Program-made: the position numbers and the translations under genes
In this document: one piece after another, positions 10,198 through 22,900 of the stretch
Numbering within the stretch: the stretch's first letter is position 1
Layout of the letters: the number at the start of each line of letters is the position of its first letter
NCBI GenBank assembly: GCA_008828725.1
Contig: MEHQ01002098.1
Location: 221,331 to 285,330, forward strand
Direction of reading: 5' to 3'
DNA length: 64,000 nt
Source of the DNA: Saccharina japonica
Taxonomy: Eukaryota; Sar; Phaeophyceae; Laminariales; Laminariaceae
Notes under the pieces: generated by a model
Seen by the model: only the letters and a program-made list of their open reading frames with translations
Databases searched by the model: none
What the model was told of the DNA's origin: nothing

Positions 10198-10702
10198 GTT
10201 GGCGTCGGTTGGCAACGACGCTGTAAAACACGCCACTCGCTGCGTGGAGCTAGACAACCAGGGTGCCGTTTTTTTTTGTTATTTTTTTTTGGCGGTCACC
10301 GAAAGCTGGCGGTCGAGTAGATCATTTGTGCGGGGTGGAGAATCTTTGTTCCGCACAAGGGGAATGGTCGTATCACGTAGTGTTAATATGGTAAGGCGTC
10401 CGCGAGGCAGTTACATAGTAAAACCCATTGCTGTCTCCGGAAGTAGCCACACCAGAAATTAAATTAACTCATTGAAGCTGTCGTCCATATGCAAGTCCGC
10501 CTCAGAGGCGGTTCTTAGCAGGATGCAGCTCACCCTCCATGCGACTCGCCCAATACCTCACGGCGTTTCGCGCTTGGTGCAAGCAATGTCTGCCTGGTTG
10601 GTGAAAACCCAACGCGCTCCGTCCCGGCATTGTAGGGATGCGAGGGTCTATGGTCATATGACTACGGCCGTGCACAACATGAGTACCCCCCCCCCCCCCC
10701 CC
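10198..10702 (+). repeat. Dispersed repeat ending in poly-C (family D), copy a
   Basis: About 0.5 kb ending in ACTACGGCCGTGCAC, ATGAGTAC and 17 Cs. Homologous copies occur in reverse at 38673-39113 and 50626-51060, a truncated copy at 43546-43679, and fragments near 34512-34625. No coding capacity or terminal inverted repeat is visible. It is probably a non-autonomous mobile element associated with G/C runs. Confidence 0.6.
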
Positions 10703-12239
10703 TTGGGGTTAGTTTTCACCGATTTCTCGAAAGCGATAAGCGTGGTCAACAAAACTACAACAACAAATCGGGAGTACGCCCCCGTCATTCCAACGTCTCG
10801 TGGTGCCTTGCTGAGTATCTTGCTTGTTTATCCACTCCTCGTTTATTTCCCTCGCGGCTTCTCTGACCCTCGTTCTGGAAAATACCTCTGGGAACTCGCG
10901 TAACTCCACGGCAGGGAAGTGTTCTTGCGCACGGTAATACCGCACCGTAGATCAAAAGTGTATACCAGAAGCGCTTTGCTACGATAGAGCTGTATCAACC
11001 AAGGTATCACAATTTTGCTATGTTTGGGCTGAACATTTCTGCAGGTAGGGCTGCACATTACCCTTAACAGAACTGGCCACTTTCGGGGACAACTACTATT
11101 ACCGCTGTGAACATTGCTTTCAGTTCAAAGGAACCGCAAACGGCGATTTCTTCTGTGTGTGTACCATTCAAAGAGGCTCTAGGGCTCCATAGGCGAGTGT
11201 CCTACGTCTGATATGCGTTTCCGAACAAGTCTTGTGTTTCGTTCCTATTAATGTGTGCGGTTTGCATGCACGAGTGTTTTTTTCAGGATTTTGTTTGCGC
11301 ACGGTGTCACTGGCGAGCTAGCCAGGGCTCCAGGAGCCTGCAAAGAATCGGACAGGCGTTTCTGACTGGCACGTTATTGCCGTTGCGTAAGCCTCGCACT
11401 AAATGTAACTGTTCGCGTGCTACGGTAAGGGTAGCTTATTTTTGCTGAAACAGTTTTTGAATGACGGGGGTCCTTGTCATATTTGTTTTCCACTTTTCCG
11501 TACTCTACACTGCTGCGATGGAACGACCGGACCGGCCAGCGAATCCCGAGCAGAACTACCAAACACAGCAATGCAGTACGTTACACTTCGTAATGAGTGG
11601 TGTGGGTGGTGGTGGTTGGGTGGGGGAACTTGTCAGCTATAACTGCTGTACATATATAGCGGATTCCATATAGTTATTAATCGAGTCGTTTTTTATCCGG
11701 GGACGCAAACGTGTCATCCCCGCCGGAGATATCTTTTGGTGTCCCCGTTTTTGTTTCACATACAAATTATACGGTTTGTGTGAGTGATGGGTATATCTCC
11801 GCGCTGGGTTTACGATGAATAATGTAGTCATCGTACAGCAGCCGTGTGTTTGTGCGCATTATATTGCATGCAACAGCCTGTCATTTCCTTTTGTATGGAG
11901 TTGTTCTTGCGGGACGGAACTTGTTATCGCCCCAAGGTTTATTTTTGGATCCCCGTTTTCGTTTGTTTACGGAGTGATAGAACAGTGACTGTTCGGTATG
12001 TTCCCATTTTGGCTTTGTACGTGCGGTTTGTAGGTATCTCACAGCAGCAGTGTTTAATGTGTTTGTAGTATAATATTATGATAGGTAGCGTACAACAGCA
12101 GCAGCTGTTGTGGTTACATACATGGAGGTATCGTACCGCAGAGTACGCATAGCATGTTCATACCGTCACTCGCCGCGCTGGCGCCCGCTCGGTAATTCGT
12201 TGCACCCCTTGTTCCGTAGTTACTACAGATGAACGACTG

Positions 12240-12375
12240 TGGGCCCCCTTGGAAGCCGCCGTCGCCCAGTCGGTCGCGCCGTCTCTCGTCGGCCGTCGTT
12301 CGACAGTCCGCAGTTATGTACGCGGCCTTGGGCCGACGTCGTCGCGCGACGCCGCTCGGTCGGCCGCCGCCACCG
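12240..12375 (+). other. CpG-rich patch with tRNA-like promoter resemblance
   Basis: This patch is unusually GC- and CpG-rich compared with its surroundings. CGCCCAGTCGGTCGCGCC resembles a pol III A box, and GTCGTTCGACAGTCC about 25 bases later resembles a B box. The spacing is too short for a full tRNA and no acceptor stem is seen. It may be a decayed tRNA or the head of a SINE. Confidence 0.25.
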
Positions 12376-14865
12376 CTCTTGCTACTTTATATATTTCCAT
12401 TATGAAAGGTTGGCGGTTGTATTTTGTACCCGCTCGTAGCTAGAGTGTACGCTATAGGCTTGCTTGCTGATGATCAGCCAAGACACACTATAAAATGGAA
12501 GTAAGCACGAAGTCACTGTCAGGTGAACTTGGGTACGAAAATCTTCAAATAGAAGAAGAGAAGAAGAAGGTGACCACGGCCTTAGCTTATTGTGTCCAGC
12601 GGCCCGAGCTCGTGAGTATCATGTTATAGAAGAGAGCTGGAGGGGAGTGAGCTCGTGTGTGGGTGTTGCACGTGAAATCGTAGCTCGGTCCCAAAGCAAA
12701 GCAAGAAGTATATGACCCCAAACGAAAATCCGCTCATGATGATCCTGGGCTATTTCCCCGAGCAATCTACTGGTGATTCGGGGTTCTCTCAACTGAACCC
12801 GCGTTGGTCCGATGGACGAATCAACGTTGTTAATTGTCCCGTTACACACCCGACACGTACGAAGATGCGTAAAGATGCCGTGATACTCACGAGAAAGCTC
12901 AGACTACTGCTGCACAACCTCTGGTGTGTACGAGTACCTGTATACTTTACTTACTGTCTTGTCTTACGAGTACTATGCTGTGATATGCTGCTCTCTGCTT
13001 ATGATGTAAATATTGTAGCTTTGCGATCTGGTACCAAAGAGTTTTCGGCAAGTGGCAAGTGTACGAGTGAGCGCAAGAGTGTAAGGCCTGCTGTTACATA
13101 CTGTCACTGTTGTCACATGAAAACCCTGATACGGAACAGATCACTATTCCTGGATGGGTACTGCCTACGTATTGATGGAATGCGAGCTCTACTGTAGAAA
13201 ATTACCCCGTGCTATCAAGCAGCGACTAGATGATACCGACTACTACTATAATAGAAATATGTGTCATCTCTAATACGACCCCTCAATGCGTTAACACATC
13301 CAATGTATTGAATTTCGAAAATCAAGTCTGTAACAATGCACTCCTTACCTCTGCGCTTCATGTCATGGTTCTAATAACTGTTGCGGGGAAAATATCCAAC
13401 ACACGTTACTGAGAGTCAATTACTGTAGTTCTACTACGATGCCCGGGGGTTACAAAAAGAAGCGGAGGTGAAAACCCCTACTTTGCCATCGTACGCATTT
13501 CTACACGTGCTATGCAAGTTTAAGTATCAGCCCACATTACTAGAACCACTAGACGTAAACTACATTCCAGTCACCTAAAACGATAATGGAATAGTGGCGC
13601 CCATGAAACAAACAAAGGAACACATAGACACTGAAAGCTATTTAAAGCTGCAACAAGACATACGATTTTCAGAGAGACATCACTCCTCGTGTATGCTAAT
13701 CTCCCTCTTGTACACTTCCAGACGGGTTCTCCTGTCATGCACCCTGACGTACTGTAGATGCCGAAGTAAGTTTAGTATTCAACTATCTGATTGAAAATGC
13801 TAATTTGACTTGGTTACAATTTGCCCTTACTTGGTGCTGTCTGTGATATATCACAATCTTACACAACACCGATCAATACTACAGGAAACATGGACGGTAT
13901 ACGCCACCAAACAACATAAAACAAAGCACCAGAAATAAGTTCGTTGGCCAAGGAATTGAATATCTGCCCGCCCCGTACACATTGGACCTTCGTCACTCTT
14001 CCGCTTCGGTGAGGGAGACATTGGATTTCATGCTCGACCGTGTTGGTTTAGACGCCGGTGGTCGCCCGATATGCTGGTCGCCCGATATGCTTGGTCTGTT
14101 ATCCTTAGCTCATGATCAGGGGCTCCATTGCTGTTGAAGTTGGAGAGGTAGGTTACTTGCTTTCGCTCAAAACGGGTTGCCGTCATCAGCTCATCTTCCA
14201 CTTCTAACTAAGCAGTCAGTGTCTGGTTCTTGGTCCCGATGTCGATGGGCTCCTCGTCGAGGAAGAAGAAGAAGAAGCTGGAGTTGACTTGCGGATGTAC
14301 ACTAAGGCGGAAGTTACCAGTAGCTCTCACCCTGTGTTGATTCCGCAGATCTTGTCCCAGGGTTTGCCCACAGTTGTCTTTCCACTGTTGTGAGCGTGTG
14401 AACCTCCTTCAGCTGACGGACGGTTGATCTCTGTGTCGTCCGTATTGAGATCAGCTCGTGTGGAGGTGTTTATTCGGATTGTGTCAGCAATGACAGTTCA
14501 AGCAAATGTAGAGGGTTGCGTATATTTTCTCAGGGGTTATCATGGTATTTGTTTTCATGCGGGAGGAAAGTGCGAGCACTCCGCTCTCTCTCCGCTCTCT
14601 CTCTGCTAGCTTTCTCCCAGTTTGTTTCCCTGATGCAACGACTTTACAGCATATCATCCGCATATGGGGCAATCAGGGCATATCGACTTGGAAAATAGAA
14701 ACACACTAGCCTCCAAAACTTGAAGGTATCAGTTCTGGAACAGGAAGTCGATGATGCCTTCCAAAGGGTCGGCTCAGGAGTAGCAAGGCTTCCCCAAATA
14801 TTAGGTTCAACAGCTGAAGAATGATTACCAGCTGAGGATCGAGCAGTGGCAAGCGTCAACGATGC

Positions 14866-15377
14866 ATGCCATTAGAAGCATGGTGGCCTAGTTCCCAAGG
14901 GACAACGGCCGATCGAAGTCCAGCGACGCTGGGGACAGCGTTACTGCAGGCGAGAGACCAGCAGGCTGCTGTATTCACTGCTGTACGAGAGACTCCTGCT
15001 GTTGTTGGATCAGCCGTTGGTCAATCGGACTTCGGCAGGGCCGATAAAGGCGCTTATACGCGGAAGAACCCACGAGGGGCAGGACCCATATTTGCTGCAA
15101 GAGGTACTACAGACGGAGCAGATACGATTGGAAACGCGGGTAAACTGATTTCGGTCGACCTTGCCCAGCCAGGGATCAGCCATCCCAGCCAAGGAGGGCC
15201 AGAAAGAGGGGTGCATACACCAGCGGTGAGTACTGTGGAGATTTGACCGCAACTGCCGGTGGCTATGGCAGCAGAGCCAAGGCCACCGGAGGTAGTGGTG
15301 TCGTAGGGACGTGCTTTGAGTGTGGCAAGAAGGGACATAGGATAAACAACTGCATGGAGAAGCGGTGCGGTGGATGA
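14866..15377 (+). pseudogene. copia gag remnant with zinc knuckle
   Basis: An open frame from 14866 to 15246 is followed, after stops and a frame change, by TCFECGKKGHRINNC at 15309-15353. This is a CX2CX4HX4C zinc knuckle typical of Gag nucleocapsid. The frame stops shortly after. Confidence 0.65.
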
Positions 15378-15584
15378 AACGGGCTGAGCGATGCTGCTGC
15401 TGTTTGTCGCACACTGAAAGAAGAGGATGTGCTGTCGGTGGCTAGCGAGGTTGAAGTCGGCGACGGTGATATTGGTATGGCCCAGGCTTCACCTTTCGAA
15501 GCAAGCCGAAAAGACAAGCGAGTACTATCATGGTTTGGGTAGAATGGGGGTAGGAGAGTCGGCTTGATAAGTAGGAGACGACGC

Positions 15585-15820
15585 CTGGATTTGCGATGGT
15601 GGAGCGTCTACTCACATGACGGCCTCAGCAGGTTTCATAACCAGCTACAGGTACAACAACTTGAAAATTCGCATCACGGATGGTTCAACCCACTCGATTG
15701 AAATATACGATGATATTTGCTTCGAGAGTTTGTCCGGAAACGATATCGTGCAAGTGCTACTGACTAACGCTGGGCACGTGTCAGACCTCCGCTATCACCT
15801 GTGTTGCTGCTTACTCTAGT
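15585..15820 (+). pseudogene. copia protease remnant
   Basis: The frame reads WICDGGASTHMTAS, matching the D-(S/T)-G-A-(S/T) plus HMT pattern of copia aspartic proteases with the Ser replaced by Gly. It continues through LKIRITDGSTHSIEI to a stop at about 15817. Confidence 0.65.
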
Positions 15821-16099
15821 CAAAAATGGCCACACTTTCGAATAGCGCACCTCGGGGATTGAAGTCCCGCTCAAGTCGGTGCGATCAGTCGTATTTCCGT
15901 TAAGTGGGACCCTGTACAGCCTGTACGGCTACCGGGTGGACAGCAGTAGTGGAGAAAATACCTGTGCTGTACTCACCCTAGGGAAACTACCCGATTAGCC
16001 CGCGACTGACATCAAGGGCTACCACTGGGCGGCTGGACACCTCCACGAGGTTTTACTCCGCAAGACCGCATAACAACAAGGAGTTGCCCTCGAGGAAAC

Positions 16100-16674
16100 C
16101 TGCCGGAAGAGGGTTCGCGAGAGCATCAAGCAGTCCACGCGCACACGAACAGGTAAGAAGCTCGAGAGGATGTTTGTGGATTTGAGTGGTCCCATAGTGG
16201 TACAACGTAAAGTATCCCGGCAGAAAGCGATACACTCTCATTGTGCGCGATGACGTTTCCTGGTGTACGGGGGTGTATTTTATACTCCACAAATAGGACG
16301 CCGCGGAATTGTACGAGCATTTTCTCGAGGATACTCGCGCAGACGGTGTCCCTTCAAAAGTGGTCATCTTCCGATCGGACGGGGGTAGTGAATTCCGTGT
16401 AGGGAAATTTGGAGTCCCGTGCAGATCACGACGTATCAAGCAGGAATTCACGACGGCCGGCAGTCCCCAATTCAATGCGGCAGCCGAGCGCACGCTGGGC
16501 TTGATCGAGACAGCCACAATGGCGGGCCGAATCCAGGCTCGTGAGCTTCATCCTGGCGCGCAAATGCCGGTAACTGAGTCGGCGTGGGCTGAAGCGCCGC
16601 CCTGGGCGTGCGATGCTTTAAACCACACAGCAACCACTGCTAACCCCGAGAGCGAGTCGCCATACGATATGTAG
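16100..16674 (+). pseudogene. copia integrase remnant
   Basis: GKKLERMFVDLSGP supplies the first catalytic Asp region. After frame disruption, FRSDGGSEF gives the second Asp and NAAAERTLGLIE the catalytic Glu. A TAG at 16672 interrupts the frame just before YGEPP. The residues are present but in different frames, so it cannot be active. Confidence 0.75.
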
Positions 16675-17599
16675 TACGGTGAACCCCCGCTGGTAGCACC
16701 CCTACCTTTCCCCCAGCCTGGCCACTGCAAAGTGAAGAGGGAGACCAAGTCCCAGGCGAGCGCACAGGAGTGGGTTTACCTCGGACCCTGCACCAAAATA
16801 CCCCCCAGACTCTGTACGAGTGCTGAATAGACACCGTACCGTGCTGACCACGCGCAACATCACCGGGCAGCGCGTGTAGCCTGGACCATCTATATCTGCC
16901 CCGTCGAGTAACTCCCTGTCTGTGGAAGAGGGGGTGTCCGAGGTAGACGACGGAAGCGCGTCGGATCGAAGTGGTGGTACGGTGGTGAATGAGCTGGACG
17001 ACGGTCTGGCTCGCGTTAATGGCCACGAATTGACGTGGGGGTTCGATGTTGACACGTGCTTGGAGGAGCGCGCCCAGTAGACACTTGAAGCCGTCGATGT
17101 TAGCGACGAAACACCAGAGATGGTGGATTCTCAAGGGGGCGCGGTGGACGCGTCCTCGGCCCCGGTAATATAGATCGAAACAGCCGAGACGATGGGTTTG
17201 TCTCAAGGGGGCGCCGTAGAGACTTCCTCGGTCCCGGAAGGAAAGGCCGAAAGCGACCCGGTCGAAGCATCAACCTCCGACACCGACCAAGGGAGCGGTG
17301 AGGATCCACCCGCGGTCCTTTCGGAGAGAGCAGCACACGAGCTCATCAACTGGAGACGGCTCCCCGCGACAGTAAGGGGCCGGGACCGGGGTCAGAGCCA
17401 GCGCTTGAAGGGAGAACGTGCTCGACACCGGCCAGGGATGAAGTCTGAGGTCGCGGTCGCGATGGTTGCGGCAGCGTTCAAGTGGACAAAGTCTAGGAGT
17501 ATGCTAAACATCACATCCAAGACGACTGAGGAGTCAATGGCCTCAATGGCTGGAGGATCTGTTGTGGCGAAGAAATAGGAGCTATGCATACGAATGCCG

Positions 17600-17740
17600 A
17601 GTGGTTTGCCGGGAGGAGTAGAACCGCCCCCGTAGTCCGTAGCAGATGTAGAGTGTTCCGAGTACAAACCGGCGTGGCAAGAGGCCATGAGTATCGAGTT
17701 GGACGGCCACAAAACGAACGTTAGGGCGTTATTGAGGGTG
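17600..17740 (+). pseudogene. Truncated start of copia reverse transcriptase
   Basis: SEYKPAWQEAMSIELDGHK resembles the conserved N-terminus of copia RT (E-W-x-x-A-M-x-x-E-L). Similarity ends near 17730. Confidence 0.5.
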
Positions 17741-19843
17741 GTTTGAGGGACCCAAAAACGGCGGAGGAGGGGGGAGGAGGGGAATACCTGTGAACGGAGG
17801 GCATGAGCGACGTCAGAGGCTATGTCGCGTATGTCGGGGGACGGGCGGTAAAAGCAGTTCATTCGAACGGGGATCATTCTGCAGAACTTTTCAGCGCCCA
17901 TATCGGAACGGGTGATTGCATACTGATACACAGACTTCTAAATAGTGGCGGCTCTGAGCCGCACGCGTGAATTGCTGATCGAGCATGAACACGGAACGTT
18001 AAAAAAAATGGTTGTAGTTATTGAGCCGTATGCGTAAACCATGAATGATCCACAGGATATGACGGAGATTGGCCAGGGGTGGTTGGTGGTACGGGATGAG
18101 ACTGCTCACTACCGGTTGGAAGTGTTGAATCGGAACAACTACCACCCCGGGGCCGCCAGAGGCACGAGCTCAGCGTTATTCACGACTGCCGGGACTACTG
18201 TAGTTACAGAATGCGTCCGATGTTCAACCAATTATTTGAAATCATGTATATGCCCTGTCTACAGAGAGCTCATGTACGCCCTACTTGCTTATCGTATCCA
18301 ACGAAAATTACGGCAGGCAACAATGCCACCAAGCCAGTACACGTACCGGACAACAAGACTCTCATTTACTGTCCCAAAGCAAGACACGATACACTGGAGC
18401 ATGATTCCGTCAAAGACACCACCCCCTCCCCCCGCACAAACCCAATGAGTATAGCCTGGACTCCGGGAAATGCATGCAAGGTGAATAGCATAACAACGAA
18501 TGTTGCTGCTTGGCTACCATCCCCAAATCATCGTATCGGAAGCACTACTACAGGGGATAAGTTAAACACGTTAATGCTACTGGATGACGTTACTACTCCG
18601 CGGGATACGCGTTGTAAACATACTTTTGGGCATTGCAGGCTATACACGGTACACCATCTCCACCCAGCAGATGTGACCAGCAATGTAAAAATCTATCTTT
18701 CGAACAGTAAACAGGTATATATAGTGTGAGGCCTACAATATGCACCACGGCAAACTTTCCACGTCAATAAACGCCATCGGTTTGGTACAGGCTGCTAGAT
18801 CCCCCCGGCTAACTCGTCAATACCACCGTGCGCAAAAACAATCCCGAATGAAACACTTGTCCATGCAAACCGCACACAACAACAGCGCCCCAACACACAG
18901 ACCGTGTTTCGGGAGGCACTCCCGCCAACACTGGCATGGCATTTGTTTCGAAAAAATAGACCAAGCGTAGGACATCCGTCTAGGGCAGCCCTACTCTGGC
19001 TGTGGATGATACGCATACAAATGACTGGATGTACGGCTAAGCTATGCAAAGCGGTACTCATCCCGTCCACGGCTGCAGCATATGCCACTCATCATATGCC
19101 AGTCTAAACCTTTCCAGAGGATCGTCGACACCTAACGGTGCGAAACTTTGTCCAGTTTGTTAGATCACAGCTTCACGTCGCAGCCCTGCGGCAGCATGTT
19201 TCTGATCGTCCTCGAGTTCCCCGTGCCGCCCAATAACAAATTTCCCACTGCATCCATTGAGCATATATATGCGATTTACATGGTGTTATCAAATCAAGAA
19301 CGGGCAAGGGCGGAGGGAGCAACCACCAGCGAGGGAAAAATCGGGGAAAAAACAAAAAGGAACCGACGTCAGCCGCAAAAGCAAATCAGAGGACGGGAGG
19401 TATAGACAAGAAGAGGTGGCGAATAAGGGGAGGCGCGAAGCGGACTGGCTGGTGGTGGGGGCAAGCTAACGCTCTTTGCGAGGCTCCGTGGGCGGCAACG
19501 AATAACATAGCAAAACACACACCTTACTATAGCGGCATGCAACATATTTGACAAAACGTATCAAAACATTCCGATGTAACTGAGTCCCGCCAGTACTACT
19601 CTCACTTGTCATACGAAGTAGAATGTCTGGTGTGACGACCAGGGCTCGAAAGGCAAACGAAGGCACGCCGAGGATACGGATACCGGCAGGAGCGTCGAAG
19701 ACACGTCAAGGATACTGATGTCGACAGGACCGTTGCGACTTGTACGATTGATTTATGATATTTTCCCGGCACGTACCGGGGCGATTTCCAATATCCCCCA
19801 ACTCTGAATCCCAGCGGAAACATGTACCACATACTATGATCAC
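17741..19843. other. No recognisable gene
   Basis: The longest open frame (18041-18448, plus) has no recognisable motif and ends in a proline run; I do not regard it as supported. The stretch may include the decayed 3' part of the copia element or the terminal exons of the minus-strand LRR gene, but neither can be shown. Confidence 0.4.
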
Positions 19844-19915
19844 CTCCGAAGTTGTTGTACTCGAGGTGAAATGTGCGTAGTGTCGTTATCTGCAGCAGAG
19901 CGTTCGGGATGTAAC
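19844..19915 (-). CDS. LRR14 exon, block 2
   Basis: 72 nt, phase 1/1, acceptor GCGCGACAG, donor GGAG/GTGATC. It encodes GYIPNALLQITTL then RTFHLEYNNFGG. The donor is weaker than in the other modules. No block 1 counterpart was found. Confidence 0.7.
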
Positions 19916-22900
19916 CTGTCGCGCCGTTGTAGGCAAATGGCGAGCATACAGGTCAAGGTTGTTGGATATCGCGTCACAGACTAAAGGTAAAGATACGCGA
20001 GCACGTTGTTGATCACATATTTGTGCACGGCCAAATTCAACAGATATATATCGGATTTTCGGCAGGCTACAACGACACAGCTAGGCGACACCAAACCGCC
20101 ATCCGCCCGGATTTACAAACGTGTTCAAGAACCGCACATGATCAACACATCAATCCATGCAACAAGAGGTGGAGCCAAGTTTCTTTTGTTTCTTGGTCGT
20201 CGAGGTCGGCGAGTGCCAAGCGTAACAGTCTCGTATACTAGACAGGGGTATGCATAGTATTTGAATTTCCGTGTGGTGATGCCTCATGGGGATACATGTT
20301 GTATTCCAATGCAATATTACATGGGGACTTATGGGATTTCTGTTATATAATGTGACTCGATATTTCTACGAGTTCGCATCCACGGGGCAAGCGGTGGCAA
20401 AGACAAGGAAGTTAGACGCTCATACAACCACTACGTCAACACAGTAGTTCTTCTAAGATTCACACGAAATAAAACTAATACACCGAAGCTGAGAGGTCGA
20501 AGACAGCAGTATCAAACGTCACATTTGCAAGCTTACCTGTAGTGTGATACCAAAAAACATGATGTAGCGAAACAGAGTCAAAGCAATTAGCTCGTGGTGA
20601 AATGTGACTTCGCTCTAACGGGTTCCTCGAGCGAAAAAACATTGTGGAAAGCTGAAAAGCAATGTGAGTTAGCGCCACGTCGGGATAAAACGGAATAGCA
20701 TATTTCATAAATCGCGCGAATAGTGCAATATATATATGCTTGATACCAGGTATCAACTGGTGGCAGGCACACAATTGCAGTGTGTGCGTGGCGCATGTTT
20801 GTTGCGGGGTCGCAAAGACGAACCTAGCAAGCGGAACCTCTGTACTCTTGCTTGCTCCCGTCGCCCGTGGGAAATACAGGCGGTATCCACGGCGCTAAGC
20901 ACGCCGAGCGGGCTGGGCTCCCCTACACGATTTAGGTTCATTCATATGTTGATGCCGATTGCAGGGCGAATCGTTACGCCTACTCACAAAACCAAGGGTA
21001 CAACAGAGTGTGTAGCACCGACTACTCGTATCAGCACACAACGCCGTAAGTGTCTCGTCCACTCTTCGAAATTCCTTCACAACCACTTCGCGTCACAGCA
21101 CATCGAACAAATATCGCCCGTCACATAATTCTTGTGCACCCCGTGAAACACAAAGAACTACACAGCCCAGGGGCGAGTATAAAGGGGGGGAGAGGCTGAA
21201 CGAATACTGGCAAGAGGAACGAAGAGAGGAGCCACCTCCTACGCATGAGGCAGCATGGACCTCTCTCACAAGTGGTGTCAAACGGTACCTGTCAACTTGT
21301 TGCTGTGCAGGATCAGACGCTCCAGGGACCTCAGTTGACCTAGTTCGGGGGGCAGAGTACCTGGCACGGACCAACAACCCAGACAAAACAATAAAACACA
21401 AACAACAAGAGGATACAGTTAAGCGGTTGTGCAGTCCGAAAGTTGCAAAAACAACCATGTCGTCGAGTGCTCATGCGCGAATTTCTACCGGAACAGACGG
21501 CTATCGTGCGTGGATTGCGAACGACGCGATACCCAACGACAAGTCGTTCGGTTTCGCTCCTCCTGCCTTCACCCACGGTAAGATCGACACAAAAACAGAT
21601 TAACGCCCTCCGCTCACGAAGGGGCTCAGGCACGATATTTCGACACAATGTCAATTCGAAGCAATCATACTCAAATAGATTGTATTGCTCTAGTCTATAA
21701 ATACTTTGTACCCTCTCGAACAAAGACCCCTGGGAAATACTTGGTTTTCCTATTTCCTAATACACCATCGAAACTTATGGCATTGTTTAGACACAAAACA
21801 TGCCGAAACGTCGAGGCAGCAACCTCGATTCACGATAGCAGAACCCGCCACATCAAACTGAAAAACTCACCCAAGATTATACCGGTTATCGTAAAATTAT
21901 TGCGACCCTTGACTACACGCTGGTATTTTTATATGTATATAAAGTCGTAGCAACAGAGACTCCATCCCGTCCACAAAAAACAAACATACTTCCCAAAATA
22001 CCTGCTTCATAAATTGGCTGAGGTGGCAGCAAACAACTTGATCTGCGTGCAAGGTGCTTATGATCAAGTTCATGTGTAATGTAACCAGCCAGGAGTATAA
22101 GCGGAAGGGCGTAAAAACGAACCAATACATACAGTGCAAAACATGTCGTAACTACAATAGCAAAAATAGGGGATGGCAAATCCAAACAAATGCCGTGGGG
22201 ATAGAGCTTGGGCGCGTTTTAGAATTGAAGAGTAAAACGTAGATAAGCATGAAATGATGATGAAGGAGCAAGGACAGCAATGGATTGAAGTTGATAGAGG
22301 CGAAGCAGGAAGTAGGTGCGACAAAGAGTTAGACTTCGTGCATATGTTGTCGTTTTTGTTTGGGTTTTCCTTTGGTACTAGTTTCCTATTTCGGGGAATA
22401 TTTACGGTTTAACAAAAATTGAAGCTCATGCCCCACATTGTGCGACGGCAAACGCAAATGTTTTTTTTTCACAAAACGGCAATCGATGGGATAGAGGAGG
22501 GAAGAGGAGGGGGGGCTGATGCCGATGTCGTAGGGTTGACACCTAACAGGTGCTACGTAGGCAATTTATTAGTTGGGCGGAGGCGGACAGTGAAAAATTG
22601 AGATTTTCTGCCTGTAGTGCGGAAGGAAATGAGCCTGATGGTTCAGTACTTGGGGATTTCGTAGGCCGGTCGCTGCGAAACATCCCAATGTATGGAGCGC
22701 ATCAATAGTTGCATGAGGGGGGACACACTTTGAATAAATTCGTAACTTTGTAGAACTCGGTTGGAGCTTAAGTGAGTGTCGCCCGTTCAAGTTTGATTGA
22801 TTAAACGTCGGTTAAAAGTCTGGAAAGTCATCCATAAGGAAAATTGCGTTATTGGTTTGACTGTCGAAAAGACTTCGATGACCTCCCGGTTGGACCACCC

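Larger units (their letters stand above)
8801..14699. other. Stretch with no recognisable gene between block 1 and the copia relic
   Basis: Apart from the conserved segment at 9001-9330, the poly-C repeat at 10198-10702 and the CpG-rich tRNA-like patch near 12240, I see no exon, domain or RNA gene. Short open frames lack recognisable motifs. Small low-complexity runs (AGAAGA near 12550 and 14265) and a 16-bp perfect tandem duplication at 14059-14090 are present. The terminal exon of the block 1 LRR gene may hide here. Confidence 0.5.
14700..17740 (+). mobile_element. Decayed Ty1/copia retrotransposon
   Basis: In order on the plus strand are a Gag-like region with a CCHC zinc knuckle, a protease-like motif, integrase segments and the very start of a reverse transcriptase. 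Stops and frame changes interrupt every part, and everything past the RT start (catalytic YVDD and RNase H) is absent. Flanking LTRs could not be found by eye. The order protease-integrase-RT identifies the copia type. It lies in the gene-poor space between the two convergent blocks. Confidence 0.75.

Noticed and set aside
11283-11370. Possible degenerate LRR exon on plus (GVTGELAR..., RSLQRIGQAFLTG)
   Set aside because: The two LRR-like halves are in different frames with a stop and no convincing donor, so similarity is probably chance.
17392-17931. 179-codon minus-strand ORF across the copia relic
   Set aside because: It is antisense to recognisable copia sequence (WQEAMSIELDGHK on plus) and has no motif of its own.
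18041-18448. 135-codon plus-strand ORF
   Set aside because: No motif, ends in a proline run, no splice context and no paralogue in the window.
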